This document shows positions 32,809 through 41,112 of a DNA stretch of 64,000 bases, piece by piece; the stretch's first letter is position 1, and each line of letters begins with the position of its first letter. The stretch comes from Bacteroidia bacterium. Its GTDB lineage: Bacteria; Bacteroidota; Bacteroidia; Palsa-965. The DNA lies in the NCBI GenBank assembly GCA_023151315.1, contig JAKLJE010000008.1, positions 97,046 through 161,045 on the forward strand, in the 5' to 3' direction. Under the pieces are notes generated by a model. The model was not told the DNA's origin. It did no database searches and worked only from the letters and a program-made list of their open reading frames with translations. The position numbers and the translations under genes are program-made.

Positions 32809-35763
32809 TCATGTTAACATTACTTCCAATGAAACGCGCGTACCTTTCCCGCTTTCACTGCTGATCAGAACCTTCCCTCCTATTTCCTCTGCTCTGGTTT
32901 TCATATTGACAAGTCCATAGTGTCCTTCCTTTGTTGCCCCATCATTCTCAAATCCCTTCCCATTATCCTCAATGGTTACACAGAAATGCCCCTGGTCAGA
33001 TTCAAACGTGATACTTATCCCGGTTGCACCGGAATGTTTGAGACTATTGTGAAATGCTTCCTGACAAATCCGAAAAATACATAGTGATCGTTCCGGCGTC
33101 AGTACAGCATCTATCACCAGTTTTTCATCGAACTCAACCGAAATGTCGGGATCCATGTCCATCACGCGAAGAACATACTGCTTGAAGCGATCGGCAAAGT
33201 CTTCCGCTGTCAATTTTGCAGAGCTGATCGCCCATATCGTTTCTCTCAATGTGAGCATGGCATCACGTCCGAAAACCGTAAGCTTTTCCAATCTGTTTCT
33301 GAACATTTTCTCATCTTTCCACTCCTCCGGATGATGCGTCATGTGATCCAACCCGGCAATCACGTAAGATAGCTGTGCACCAACATGATCATGCAAATCC
33401 CTTGAAATACGGATTCGCTCTTTCTCCAGTCTTTGAACGATGTCGATCTCTCTCCGAATTTTTTTCTGCTGCCTTTTCCTGCTCCAATAAAAAAGAGAGA
33501 ACAGCAAAATCAAGCCTATGACGGTCTCCATTACATAAAACCATATCTGTTGCCAGAACGGAGGAATGATGATTATTGAGATTTTCTTTTCGGTTCCCCA
33601 TACTCCGTCGGCGTTGGCTGATTGCAGCGTAAGCACATAATTCCCCGGAGCCAGATTTGCATACCGCGCGAAATGTCTCACCCCGGAATTGATCCAACCT
33701 TCATCGTAAGGTTCCAGTTTAAAACGATACATGTTACGCTCCGGCATACTGAATTCTCCCCCGCTGAAATCGAACGATAACGTACTGTTCCAATATGGAA
33801 GTGTTACCGTCCTTATCATATTGTGAGAAGTATCCGTCTTCCAATCCTGATCGCCGACCATAATGCGATGAAGAATGGTTGTCGGACCTGCGGCGTTCAC
33901 AAACATTACTCGGGGATCAATCTCATTTACACCTTGGATACCGCCAAAGTACAGCTTGCCGTCTGCCGCTTTGAAATAAGCACCGGTATTGAACTCATTG
34001 GATTGAAGACCGTCATCAACGGTATAGTTCCTGAAGACCTGTAATTTCGGCATGTAACATGCAATGCCCTTGTTTGTGCTCATCCAAATTTTTCCTGAAT
34101 CATCTTCCAAAACACTGTACACAAAATTATCCGGCATACCCTGATCTATGGTCAACACCTGTGTAATCTTCAGCTCAGGGTTGAGTAGATAACAACCAGA
34201 CGTTGTGGCGCAATACAGGTCTCCACCGCTTGCAAGGCATAGCGACTTCACCCAAACGTCGCTGATGATGTTTCTCTTTACACCTTCCTTCCAATGGATC
34301 AGTTCTTCCATCGTACCGATCAGCAATGAACCATCCGGCAAAAATTGAAAACAGGTGATGATTTCATTCTGCCAGTACAGGAGCGTATCCTGCGCTCCAT
34401 CTGCTCTGATGTGATAAATACCGCTGTTGTTCTGACGAGAGAGATTCACCCAAAGACCGGTTTCATCGGGAATAAAACAAGGAAAGTTCAATTGGTAATA
34501 GGGAGAACAAGACGTTCGCCTGACCGTCTTGTTCTCGCGCCAGTTGTAAATCACCCAGTCTCTGTCTGTAACGGCAATCAGTTGAGCGCTGTCAATCACA
34601 TGTAAACCCCAAATGCTTTCAGGGTTGGGCTCACCGGACAAATTCGGTATACTCCAAGTGGTGTCTTCATGAAATATCGTGATTCCTCCTTCAAACTGGC
34701 CGGTAAACACAAAACTCTCATAAGAGGACACGCCTTTCACAATGGTGGTTTTTGCAGTTTTCGGAACATGAAGAGGGAATCTGTTTTTCGAGTCTGAAAG
34801 AATATAGAACCCGCTGAGATTAGAACAGACCAGTAAATTACCGGATCGGTCGTGCCGCAAATTATAAATGAATTCTCTCTGACTTACCTCCGGGTCTATG
34901 GTAGTATAATGCGAAATTACATGCCAGGATAATGTATCCAGCAGGAAAATTCCCTCCTGCCCGCAAGTCCACAACGTTCCCTTGTGCATTCTTCCCATGA
35001 TATTATAGTGCCCCCTCATCTCGGGCACGTAATGCTGTTCCTTTTGCAATGTATTATTCCCCCTTCTCCAGAGCACAACGGAATCCGACCGCATCATAGC
35101 AACCGTCTTGTCATTGATCACAAAGGGAAAGGATATCCTCTCTGTAAAATGATGAATCTTCATCCCGGCATTATCGGCATTGTAGCACACCATAGATGAA
35201 TCATGGTTCATTATAAACATCCACGGACCGGTCTGAGCGGCACAAGGACTGGCAGACGCGTTGCTGTAGGTATAACCAGGAGAAAAGAGAGCGGATCGGA
35301 ATTTTCTGTTTGTCTGCAGATTAACTTTTGTCAATTCATTATTGCCCGTCAGCATGAACAAAAGTCCCTTCCATTCACCCATCAAGACACAAGTAAAGTT
35401 CACACGTATAATATTCTGTATCCGACCTTGTAAATAGTCGAATCTTGAAACTCCCTTGTTGTGCACGATCCAAAGTCCGCCTAAGCTATCCTTATGGAAT
35501 CTGAATCCGGTTGTGCCGGACAAAGAGGTTGAGTCGGCAGGATTGTGCTGGTAGTGCGTAAAGTTCGCACCGTCCCAACAGTCAATGCCACCGGCTGTAC
35601 CAACCCACATGTAACCGTAGTCATCGTGCAGCACATCCCAGACCGAATTCTGAGAAAGGCCGTTGTCCACGGAAATCCTGCCGGTACGAAAAGGTAATTG
35701 ACTGAAAACGACACCGGAAGTGCAGAAAAGAAAAACAAACAAGACAACACCGCGGGCATTCAT
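32809..35763 (-). CDS. Two-component sensor histidine kinase with periplasmic propeller
   Basis: 984 residues from the ATG at 35763 (signal peptide MNARGVVLFVFLFCTSGVVFSQ). The longer open frame adds 30 residues before the signal and is rejected. Residues about 25-650 are two-component-regulator propeller repeats (DNGLSQNSVWDVLHDDYGYMWVGT, EDDSGKIWMSTNKGIACY, DDGLQSNEFNTGAYF), then a Y_Y_Y domain (YANLAPGNYVLTLQSANADGVW), a membrane helix (about 738-758), a HisKA_3 dimerisation domain with phospho-acceptor H791 in SRDLHDHVGAQL and a HATPase domain (EDNGKGF). The layout resembles the periplasmic-sensing kinases of Bacteroidota, but it lacks the fused regulator: the separate NarL-type regulator gene follows. 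Confidence 0.92.
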   Translation of the reverse strand: MNARGVVLFVFLFCTSGVVFSQLPFRTGRISVDNGLSQNSVWDVLHDDYGYMWVGTAGGIDCWDGANFTHYQHNPADSTSLSGTTGFRFHKDSLGGLWIVHNKGVSRFDYLQGRIQNIIRVNFTCVLMGEWKGLLFMLTGNNELTKVNLQTNRKFRSALFSPGYTYSNASASPCAAQTGPWMFIMNHDSSMVCYNADNAGMKIHHFTERISFPFVINDKTVAMMRSDSVVLWRRGNNTLQKEQHYVPEMRGHYNIMGRMHKGTLWTCGQEGIFLLDTLSWHVISHYTTIDPEVSQREFIYNLRHDRSGNLLVCSNLSGFYILSDSKNRFPLHVPKTAKTTIVKGVSSYESFVFTGQFEGGITIFHEDTTWSIPNLSGEPNPESIWGLHVIDSAQLIAVTDRDWVIYNWRENKTVRRTSCSPYYQLNFPCFIPDETGLWVNLSRQNNSGIYHIRADGAQDTLLYWQNEIITCFQFLPDGSLLIGTMEELIHWKEGVKRNIISDVWVKSLCLASGGDLYCATTSGCYLLNPELKITQVLTIDQGMPDNFVYSVLEDDSGKIWMSTNKGIACYMPKLQVFRNYTVDDGLQSNEFNTGAYFKAADGKLYFGGIQGVNEIDPRVMFVNAAGPTTILHRIMVGDQDWKTDTSHNMIRTVTLPYWNSTLSFDFSGGEFSMPERNMYRFKLEPYDEGWINSGVRHFARYANLAPGNYVLTLQSANADGVWGTEKKISIIIIPPFWQQIWFYVMETVIGLILLFSLFYWSRKRQQKKIRREIDIVQRLEKERIRISRDLHDHVGAQLSYVIAGLDHMTHHPEEWKDEKMFRNRLEKLTVFGRDAMLTLRETIWAISSAKLTAEDFADRFKQYVLRVMDMDPDISVEFDEKLVIDAVLTPERSLCIFRICQEAFHNSLKHSGATGISITFESDQGHFCVTIEDNGKGFENDGATKEGHYGLVNMKTRAEEIGGKVLISSESGKGTRVSLEVMLT

Positions 35764-35778
35764 AAACCTTAATGTAGT

Positions 35779-35791
35779 GGCTATGCTGTAA
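35779..35791 (-). promoter_or_regulatory. Half site of the NarL-type repeat before the kinase gene
   Basis: TTACAGCATAGCC on the minus strand carries the left half (TTACAGCATA) of the repeats at 32792 and 40259, but the right half has diverged. It is 15 nt before the kinase ATG. Weak on its own. Confidence 0.3.
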
Positions 35792-35930
35792 AAATCAGAT
35801 TTTACGCTCAGAAAAAGAAACAAAAAGTGAATTCCGCGGGCAAATTCAACCAATCCGTAAATAAATTTTTTGCGGTCTTTGCGCTCCGGACTTCATCGTT
35901 TGCAATAAAAACTGAAACACCTTTGATAAC

Positions 35931-38387
35931 CTATTTTCTTCTGCATTTCCAGCAGTCCTTGAATTGAAAGCTCTGCGGATCGTTTCCGGTTCCGTTGCAG
36001 GTTCCGCATTTGGTCCTGGATCGGGATTGGCTGACTACCGGTTCTTCATATACGGTCATTTGTATATTGCCTCCGTTTTGATAGACCGTCTTCGCTCCTC
36101 CGGAACGGATCACTTTGGTTTCCACATCACCGTAATTATATCCTTCACCTCCGCACTCTCCGCAGGATTCTCTGAAGATGTATGAGCCTGATCCGTTGCA
36201 GACCTTGCATTTCGGATCATATTTGACTTTACCTGCATTCTGCTGGTCGTGATATTTACTCCAGTCGAAGTAGGTATTCAATCCCATGCGGCCGTTGCTT
36301 AAGGGTGTATAGACCGTTTTGTTCAGGCTGGCGGTTTTAATACTCTCTATATAACATTGCATATCGGATACTCTTGGGCTTGAACAACCGTTCAATGTTC
36401 GTTCCGTGAATTGCTCATCTCCTATGATCCACTCGCCCTTTGGGTTGATAAACCCGTAATATTTTCGATTGTCCTTCATAATCTGAACTCCGCCGCATCC
36501 GTAGTGAAAGGTGTAAGTCATCTCATAAATAGCCGGAATGACCAGAGTAAATGTGCTGTCTATATATCCGCACTTACCTGAAGCGTTTTTCACAGGAAGC
36601 AACCCGCAACTCCACTCTCCCTGCTCGATGATATCCAGTCCGGCCGGACAAGTATTATCAGAAAGCCTCCATAATTTCAACGTACTGCCTCTCAAACCAA
36701 AAGCCACAACACCCGGCATCATAAGACGTACGACTTTGTCGGAAGGGGAAAAATCAACAACCGCTCCGTCCAGTGTTACACTTACCCAGGATCTTTTCTC
36801 TATATCATAGATTCCTGTTTTCAGTCCGTCGTCAAGTATTTTAAGAATGTACATTGATCTTCCAATGCTGGTGTAGCTGATCACGGGTTCTTTGATGATT
36901 TTCCTTCCGTCCTTGTCCTGCATTTCATAATATCCCGTGTAATATACCTTTGAATTGTTCATGGATTTGAACACCACTTTCGCTTCTGCCTCCTGAGCTG
37001 TATTACTTCTGCCTTTCAGTTGCTTTGTGTTCATGTCGTAGGTTGCAAATGCCGCAGGATTCTGAGCATCAAAAACACTGATCTGTGATCCGGTAACCGT
37101 GTAATTCAGGAAGCCTTCATTCAGTATCTTCTCCCCGTTCGATCGATACAAGTAATAGACCCTCCAATTCGGCAAAATTGGATTGATCTCTGCCGCAATG
37201 CATACATCTGCAGCCTTATTGATGTAATACGGAATGGAGTTGAAGGAAATGTATTCCGTCAGTCGGTTTGTACCTGCACTGTCTAGCAGAAAATGCGTGC
37301 CACCCTTTAACGCCTTGAACATAACCGGTGCACTGTAGTGAAGATAGATCAAATCGTATTGAGGAGAAATAACCTCCTTATTCGCGACAACATCAAAAAT
37401 ACCCTGCAGCGATTTTCCTTTTTTATCCTCAACGACCTTCACATAGCGTGGTGTTGATTCCTGATTAGGACGAAGATTCGGATCGTCCCATTCGATCTGA
37501 TAATAAAGAGGGGAAATCCTTGTGCCATTGGAATCCAGAAAACAATATTTACCTGCAAATTTTGCTTCGATAAGATTAGGGTGCAGGTATTTATCCGGAA
37601 AATAGGCACTGTCGGCATATGTCTTGAATCTGATCCGCGTATTCTCCATGCTTTCCCACAATTTATACTTGCCGATGAGCGTCATATAAAACCCATTCTT
37701 GTTCGGAATACGTGTTGTTGCCGTATTGTAATCTCTGGTCTGACCATTGTCCACGTTGACAATGAGCTTGACCTTGCTCTGATTCTCCACTACGACCTCA
37801 CGATAGAAAACGAGATTGTATTCGTCTTTTCTCACGTAATCAATCCAACCGTAAACAAACTCCGTGATGAATTTTTTATTCTCCACATCATATAGCGCCC
37901 AAAGATTCTGATTGTTCTTCACGAAAGCCCGCTTACGGCAAATTGATGTAATATCAGAGTATTCAAAAGGCAGTATCACTTCATTCTTGTAATTGATAAT
38001 GCCGAATTTCATGTTGCTCTTCTTCCGATAAGCTGTGTATCCCTCGTTGAACTCCCGCGCATATCCCAGTACATCAAAATCGGTAAGATGCTGTCCGTCG
38101 GCGAACATATACGACATCTCATTGGAACCGACATCTCTTTTTACCAATGCGAGCCCATTATAGAAACGCGTTTTTTCAGCATGCACCGGATAAATATGTG
38201 CAACATAATCGCAGATCACATTACCATCAGGATCCAGAACACCCCAATGCGAATCACATTTATCAAATCTCAGGGTTGAAGAATTCACTTCACTTCCGGA
38301 AGTCTTTTTTGCGTCGGCCTGTGCATTGCTGACCGAAGGCATGATAAGTGCAGAGATGCACAGAGTTAAAGCGGGTATAAAACGCAT
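35931..38387 (-). CDS. Secreted WG-repeat protein with C-terminal DnaJ-type zinc ribbon
   Basis: 818 residues from the ATG at 38387. A TTG three codons upstream is rejected. Signal peptide MRFIPALTLCISALIMPSVSNA. The long middle has WG-repeat units (HWGVLDPDGNVICDY, KFGIINYKNEVILPFEYSDI, KCGYIDSTFTLVIPAIYEM, YYGFINPKGEWIIGDE), thought to form a repetitive beta scaffold. The last 100 residues have CKVCNGSG, CGECGGEG, CGTCNGTG and CWKCRRK, the four-repeat CxxCxGxG pattern of the DnaJ zinc finger with a degenerate last copy. Such a ribbon on an exported protein is unusual. It has a NarL-type site 49 nt upstream and is followed by the kinase and regulator genes. Function unknown. Confidence 0.8.
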   Translation of the reverse strand: MRFIPALTLCISALIMPSVSNAQADAKKTSGSEVNSSTLRFDKCDSHWGVLDPDGNVICDYVAHIYPVHAEKTRFYNGLALVKRDVGSNEMSYMFADGQHLTDFDVLGYAREFNEGYTAYRKKSNMKFGIINYKNEVILPFEYSDITSICRKRAFVKNNQNLWALYDVENKKFITEFVYGWIDYVRKDEYNLVFYREVVVENQSKVKLIVNVDNGQTRDYNTATTRIPNKNGFYMTLIGKYKLWESMENTRIRFKTYADSAYFPDKYLHPNLIEAKFAGKYCFLDSNGTRISPLYYQIEWDDPNLRPNQESTPRYVKVVEDKKGKSLQGIFDVVANKEVISPQYDLIYLHYSAPVMFKALKGGTHFLLDSAGTNRLTEYISFNSIPYYINKAADVCIAAEINPILPNWRVYYLYRSNGEKILNEGFLNYTVTGSQISVFDAQNPAAFATYDMNTKQLKGRSNTAQEAEAKVVFKSMNNSKVYYTGYYEMQDKDGRKIIKEPVISYTSIGRSMYILKILDDGLKTGIYDIEKRSWVSVTLDGAVVDFSPSDKVVRLMMPGVVAFGLRGSTLKLWRLSDNTCPAGLDIIEQGEWSCGLLPVKNASGKCGYIDSTFTLVIPAIYEMTYTFHYGCGGVQIMKDNRKYYGFINPKGEWIIGDEQFTERTLNGCSSPRVSDMQCYIESIKTASLNKTVYTPLSNGRMGLNTYFDWSKYHDQQNAGKVKYDPKCKVCNGSGSYIFRESCGECGGEGYNYGDVETKVIRSGGAKTVYQNGGNIQMTVYEEPVVSQSRSRTKCGTCNGTGNDPQSFQFKDCWKCRRK

Positions 38388-38420
38388 AAAAGGCAAGATT
38401 TAGAACAAATCTTGCCTTTT
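38388..38420. other. 14-bp perfect inverted repeat touching the WG-repeat start codon
   Basis: AAAAGGCAAGATTT (38388-38401) and AAATCTTGCCTTTT (38407-38420) are perfect complements around a 5-nt centre, and the ATG of the WG-repeat gene follows directly. It also contains a likely -7 box (AAGATTTG on the minus strand, 38406-38413). It may act as a terminator for the upstream T9SS gene, as a protein-binding palindrome, or both. Confidence 0.6.
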
Positions 38421-38436
38421 AATACGGGGTTTTCAA

Positions 38437-38452
38437 TACTGCATATGCAGTA
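38437..38452 (-). promoter_or_regulatory. NarL-type operator before the WG-repeat gene
   Basis: TACTGCATATGCAGTA is a perfect 16-bp palindrome in the 7-2-7 TAC...GTA layout known for NarL. On the minus strand it runs directly into TTG (38434-38436), which is 20 nt from AAGATTTG, a near -7 box. Exactly 49 nt separate it from the start codon. Confidence 0.65.
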
Positions 38453-38550
38453 ATCTTAGCTGCCGTTGCAGGCGGATCTTTGACGTCAATATTTCATCCA
38501 TCCCTTCATTTGACGTTAAGTACTCAAACGCCTAGTGAAAAGACCTCCGA

Positions 38551-40209
38551 TCATTCAACGATCAACTTCTGTGTTGAGCCACTTTGTACATCACGCAGAA
38601 AATACAACCCGGGAGCAATATCAACATGAACAGATTCCTGTGTGTTCTGAATCGTGATAACGCGGATCACCTTGCCGCTAACATCAAGCAATTCAAAGGT
38701 TCTTCCCTGTTCAGAAAGAATGGTGAATTGACCCTTGCTTGGGTTTGGATACAGCGAAAAAGTTCTTTGATCCTGAGCAGCGATTCCCGTACACAAATCA
38801 ACATTGATCGTACCGGTAACAGTCACGTTTCCGCAACCCCCAGACAATGGCAAAGAGTAATTGAAAACCCCGCTTTGAGTTGGCACACCTGTGATCGTAA
38901 TCGTATCCGAGCTGAAAGTTGCTGTCACACCGGAAGGCAATCCTGAAGACGCTCCTATTCCTGTTGCACCTGTAGTTGTGTACAGAATCGTTACCATAGG
39001 ATTATTAATGCAAACCATTTGACTGTCTGATCCTGCTACAGATGCCAGTGAAACCGTGTTGTCCGGTATTGCAGTGGCCATAACGGAATCAGTAACTGTA
39101 CAACCCAACAGATCCGTTACAGTCAAATGAATGTATGTGTTGTTATAGTTGGATGTCAGAGTCAGGGATGTGTCTTCCGCTGTGGAAATATTTCCATTGA
39201 TACCGAACCACTGATACGTGTAAGTAAAATAGTTTCCTCCTGTCGGATTACTGATCAATGAAATTGTATCACCCAGACATGCTTGTGAAGTTTGCATGTT
39301 TGCCGAGATGACATCACAGCCCCAAATGCGTTTTACTTTTGCTGTATTAAACTGCCCAATGATCAGATTGTCAGAATTATCCGAATTCAGTCTGTATGGT
39401 CCGTTAAATGTAGCCGTGTTCACCGGCCCGTCCTGATCACCTGCAGTTCCGGCACCCGCAATGATTGAGTAAGTATAGTTTACTACATCCAATTTATATA
39501 CATAGTGCAGTTGCCATGCACAGAAAAAGTATTCGTTGGCTGATGTCTTTGTCAGCCCAACCACATCCAAAGGTGCAGCCATTCTGAAAGTTGACGCTCC
39601 GCTGATTTTATCAACCTCATATAACGAAGCTCCGCATGCGACCAATAAATTGTCATTGGGCAACCAGGCCATATCATACACGCGAGCACCCGGCCCGCCT
39701 ATTCCATTCGTCACGTTCTGTACCGGAATGACGTTGGACCCCAACGCAGATCCTCCGCCCGGGAGTACTTTATAAATTCTCTGGGTCGAATATTCTCCAT
39801 AGTACATTGTATCGCCATCAAACAATAACGATGCAGAACCATACGAATCAAAGATGTCTGTCACGTAATCCTGCGGAGCACCGCCGCCGTTAGGAATACG
39901 AACAATTTTATTCTGTACGCTCCAGTGATACGCGACATACAAGTAATTATATGCGGTATCGAAAATCATGTAATACGGATCACCATTGACGACAGAATAA
40001 GTGCTGATATTCCCTGCCGTATCTATTTTTTTAATTGTGAAGCAACTGCCCCTTTCTCCATAATAAATATTGCCGAAATTATCCACTGCCACACCACCAA
40101 CAGTACACGATGCCGTGGCAATGGTCGTAACATCATTTAGGTTCTGACTTACAGCATTCAAGGTAAGCAGCATCAATAACAGTAAAGTAAATTGTGATTT
40201 CGTTTTCAT
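38551..40209 (-). CDS. T9SS-sorted secreted protein with NHL-like propeller and Ig-like domain
   Basis: 552 residues from the ATG at 40209 (signal peptide MKTKSQFTLLLLMLLTLNAVSQ). A start seven codons upstream is possible but puts extra residues before the signal. The N-terminal 290 residues look like an NHL/SMP-30-like propeller (VGGVAVDNFGNIYYGERG, DNLLVACGASLYEVD, GDQDGPVNTATFNGPYRL). About 300-470 hold Ig/PKD-like modules (ACLGDTISLISNPTGG). The end, FSLYPNPSKGQFTILSEQ to GLYFLRDVQSGSTQKLIVE, is a T9SS type A sorting domain. A NarL-type operator with -33 and -7 boxes precedes it, making it a likely target of the response regulator at 32098. Confidence 0.85.
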   Translation of the reverse strand: MKTKSQFTLLLLMLLTLNAVSQNLNDVTTIATASCTVGGVAVDNFGNIYYGERGSCFTIKKIDTAGNISTYSVVNGDPYYMIFDTAYNYLYVAYHWSVQNKIVRIPNGGGAPQDYVTDIFDSYGSASLLFDGDTMYYGEYSTQRIYKVLPGGGSALGSNVIPVQNVTNGIGGPGARVYDMAWLPNDNLLVACGASLYEVDKISGASTFRMAAPLDVVGLTKTSANEYFFCAWQLHYVYKLDVVNYTYSIIAGAGTAGDQDGPVNTATFNGPYRLNSDNSDNLIIGQFNTAKVKRIWGCDVISANMQTSQACLGDTISLISNPTGGNYFTYTYQWFGINGNISTAEDTSLTLTSNYNNTYIHLTVTDLLGCTVTDSVMATAIPDNTVSLASVAGSDSQMVCINNPMVTILYTTTGATGIGASSGLPSGVTATFSSDTITITGVPTQSGVFNYSLPLSGGCGNVTVTGTINVDLCTGIAAQDQRTFSLYPNPSKGQFTILSEQGRTFELLDVSGKVIRVITIQNTQESVHVDIAPGLYFLRDVQSGSTQKLIVE

Positions 40210-40227
40210 AGAAGAAATATTTACCGC

Positions 40228-40258
40228 CAAATGTACCTGCCGTCAATCAGCGTCACAA
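40228..40258 (-). promoter_or_regulatory. Promoter of the T9SS-sorted gene at 38551
   Basis: On the minus strand TTG (40256-40258), a 20-nt spacer and TACATTTG (40228-40235) fit the Bacteroidota consensus fully. The -33 TTG follows the GTA end of the upstream operator directly, so a bound regulator would touch RNA polymerase at -33. Confidence 0.7.
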
Positions 40259-40274
40259 TACATCATATGCTGTA
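40259..40274 (-). promoter_or_regulatory. NarL-type operator before the T9SS-sorted gene
   Basis: TACAGCATATGATGTA on the minus strand (TAC-N10-GTA), immediately followed by the -33 TTG. Its distance to the start codon is 49 nt, the same as for the site at 38437. Confidence 0.65.
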
Positions 40275-40313
40275 TCCCCGTTTGGTGAGCATTCTATAGG
40301 TCGGGAAAGTGCT

Positions 40314-40463
40314 GCAGTCATCAAGCAACACGTTCAAGGTGATGTCAAAATCACACAGTTCCGTTGTACGGTGTTACCTGACGATACTGCGGAAATACTT
40401 GCGGAAAGAATTCAGAACCTGGAGCATCAGCATTTTGCCGGTGTGATAGAGAAAATTCTGTAG
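40314..40463 (+). pseudogene. purN fragment (C-terminal remnant)
   Basis: Read in the frame ending at TAG 40461-40463, the sequence gives ...ITQFRCTVLPDDTAEILAERI then QNLEHQHFAGVIEKIL. This aligns with the C-terminus of the purN product in this window (AQFKCEVKPDDTPDTLAARI, HMLEHAHFAPTIENIL), with about 23 of 35 residues the same. Nothing upstream resembles the catalytic part of PurN, and there is no start, so it is a decayed remnant of a second, diverged purN. It lies between the T9SS gene promoter and the gene at 40554. The rest of the 344-nt gap has only that promoter and operator. Confidence 0.75.
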
Positions 40464-40553
40464 CAGCCTCATCCTGATTATTCCATTTAAATAATACCGG
40501 AGCCATTCATCAGAATTGAAATTCAGAAAACGTTTTTCTGTTTAGATTCGCTT

Positions 40554-41075
40554 ATGATGATTTTCAGATTCCTTCTGGTTACCATTTGTCTTCCGGTGTT
40601 GCTTTCAGCACAGAACCAAGATTCGCTGTCCACGCCGGATCAAGTGATGAAATCTTTCTACGAATGCCTTGACGTCCCGAAGGGCAAACACATCGACAGC
40701 GCACGCTTCATGAATCTGTTCTGGCCGGGAACAAAGCTTGAAGGAATTGCACCATCACGCAAAGACACAACGTTGGTAACCAACTTCTCAATTACACCGC
40801 AGGAGTATCTGCGTTCAATGAAAGGTTTCACAGCAACGCATCGTTTCAAAGAATGGGAAACCGGTCGCAAAACAATTTCATTCGGACACATGATGACGGT
40901 TTACTCCAGCTACGAGCTCATTGATGTTCATCCGCGCGGAGATACAACTCACATCACAGGTGTTAATGTTTTTCATTTGATGTACGACAATCAACGCTGG
41001 TGGATTACCTATTGCACTTACGAGGAAAAAGATCCGGGAGTAATTACATCACCGGCAGAGATAAAGCAGCAATAA
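40554..41075 (+). CDS. Small secreted protein of unknown function
   Basis: 173 residues with a signal peptide (MMIFRFLLVTICLPVLLSAQ). The mature part (about 130 residues) has SFYECLDVPKGKHIDSARFMNLFWPGTKLEG, a mixed region and a C-terminal strand set with VNVFHLMYDNQRWWITYCTYEE. The spacing of the last strands recalls NTF2/SnoaL-like cone folds, but I cannot confirm this. TAGATTCG (40543-40550) ends 3 nt before the ATG and may be the -7 element. The gene precedes rlmF by 37 nt. Confidence 0.6.
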   Translation: MMIFRFLLVTICLPVLLSAQNQDSLSTPDQVMKSFYECLDVPKGKHIDSARFMNLFWPGTKLEGIAPSRKDTTLVTNFSITPQEYLRSMKGFTATHRFKEWETGRKTISFGHMMTVYSSYELIDVHPRGDTTHITGVNVFHLMYDNQRWWITYCTYEEKDPGVITSPAEIKQQ

Positions 41076-41101
41076 GAAATTCCCCGCGTATTGATTGTGC
41101 G

Positions 41102-41109
41102 TACCTTTG
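41102..41109 (+). promoter_or_regulatory. -7 box abutting the rlmF start
   Basis: TACCTTTG, a full TAnnTTTG match, ends 3 nt before the ATG at 41113. This supports that start over the upstream TTG (41095), which would lie inside the promoter. Confidence 0.5.
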
Positions 41110-41112
41110 CAC

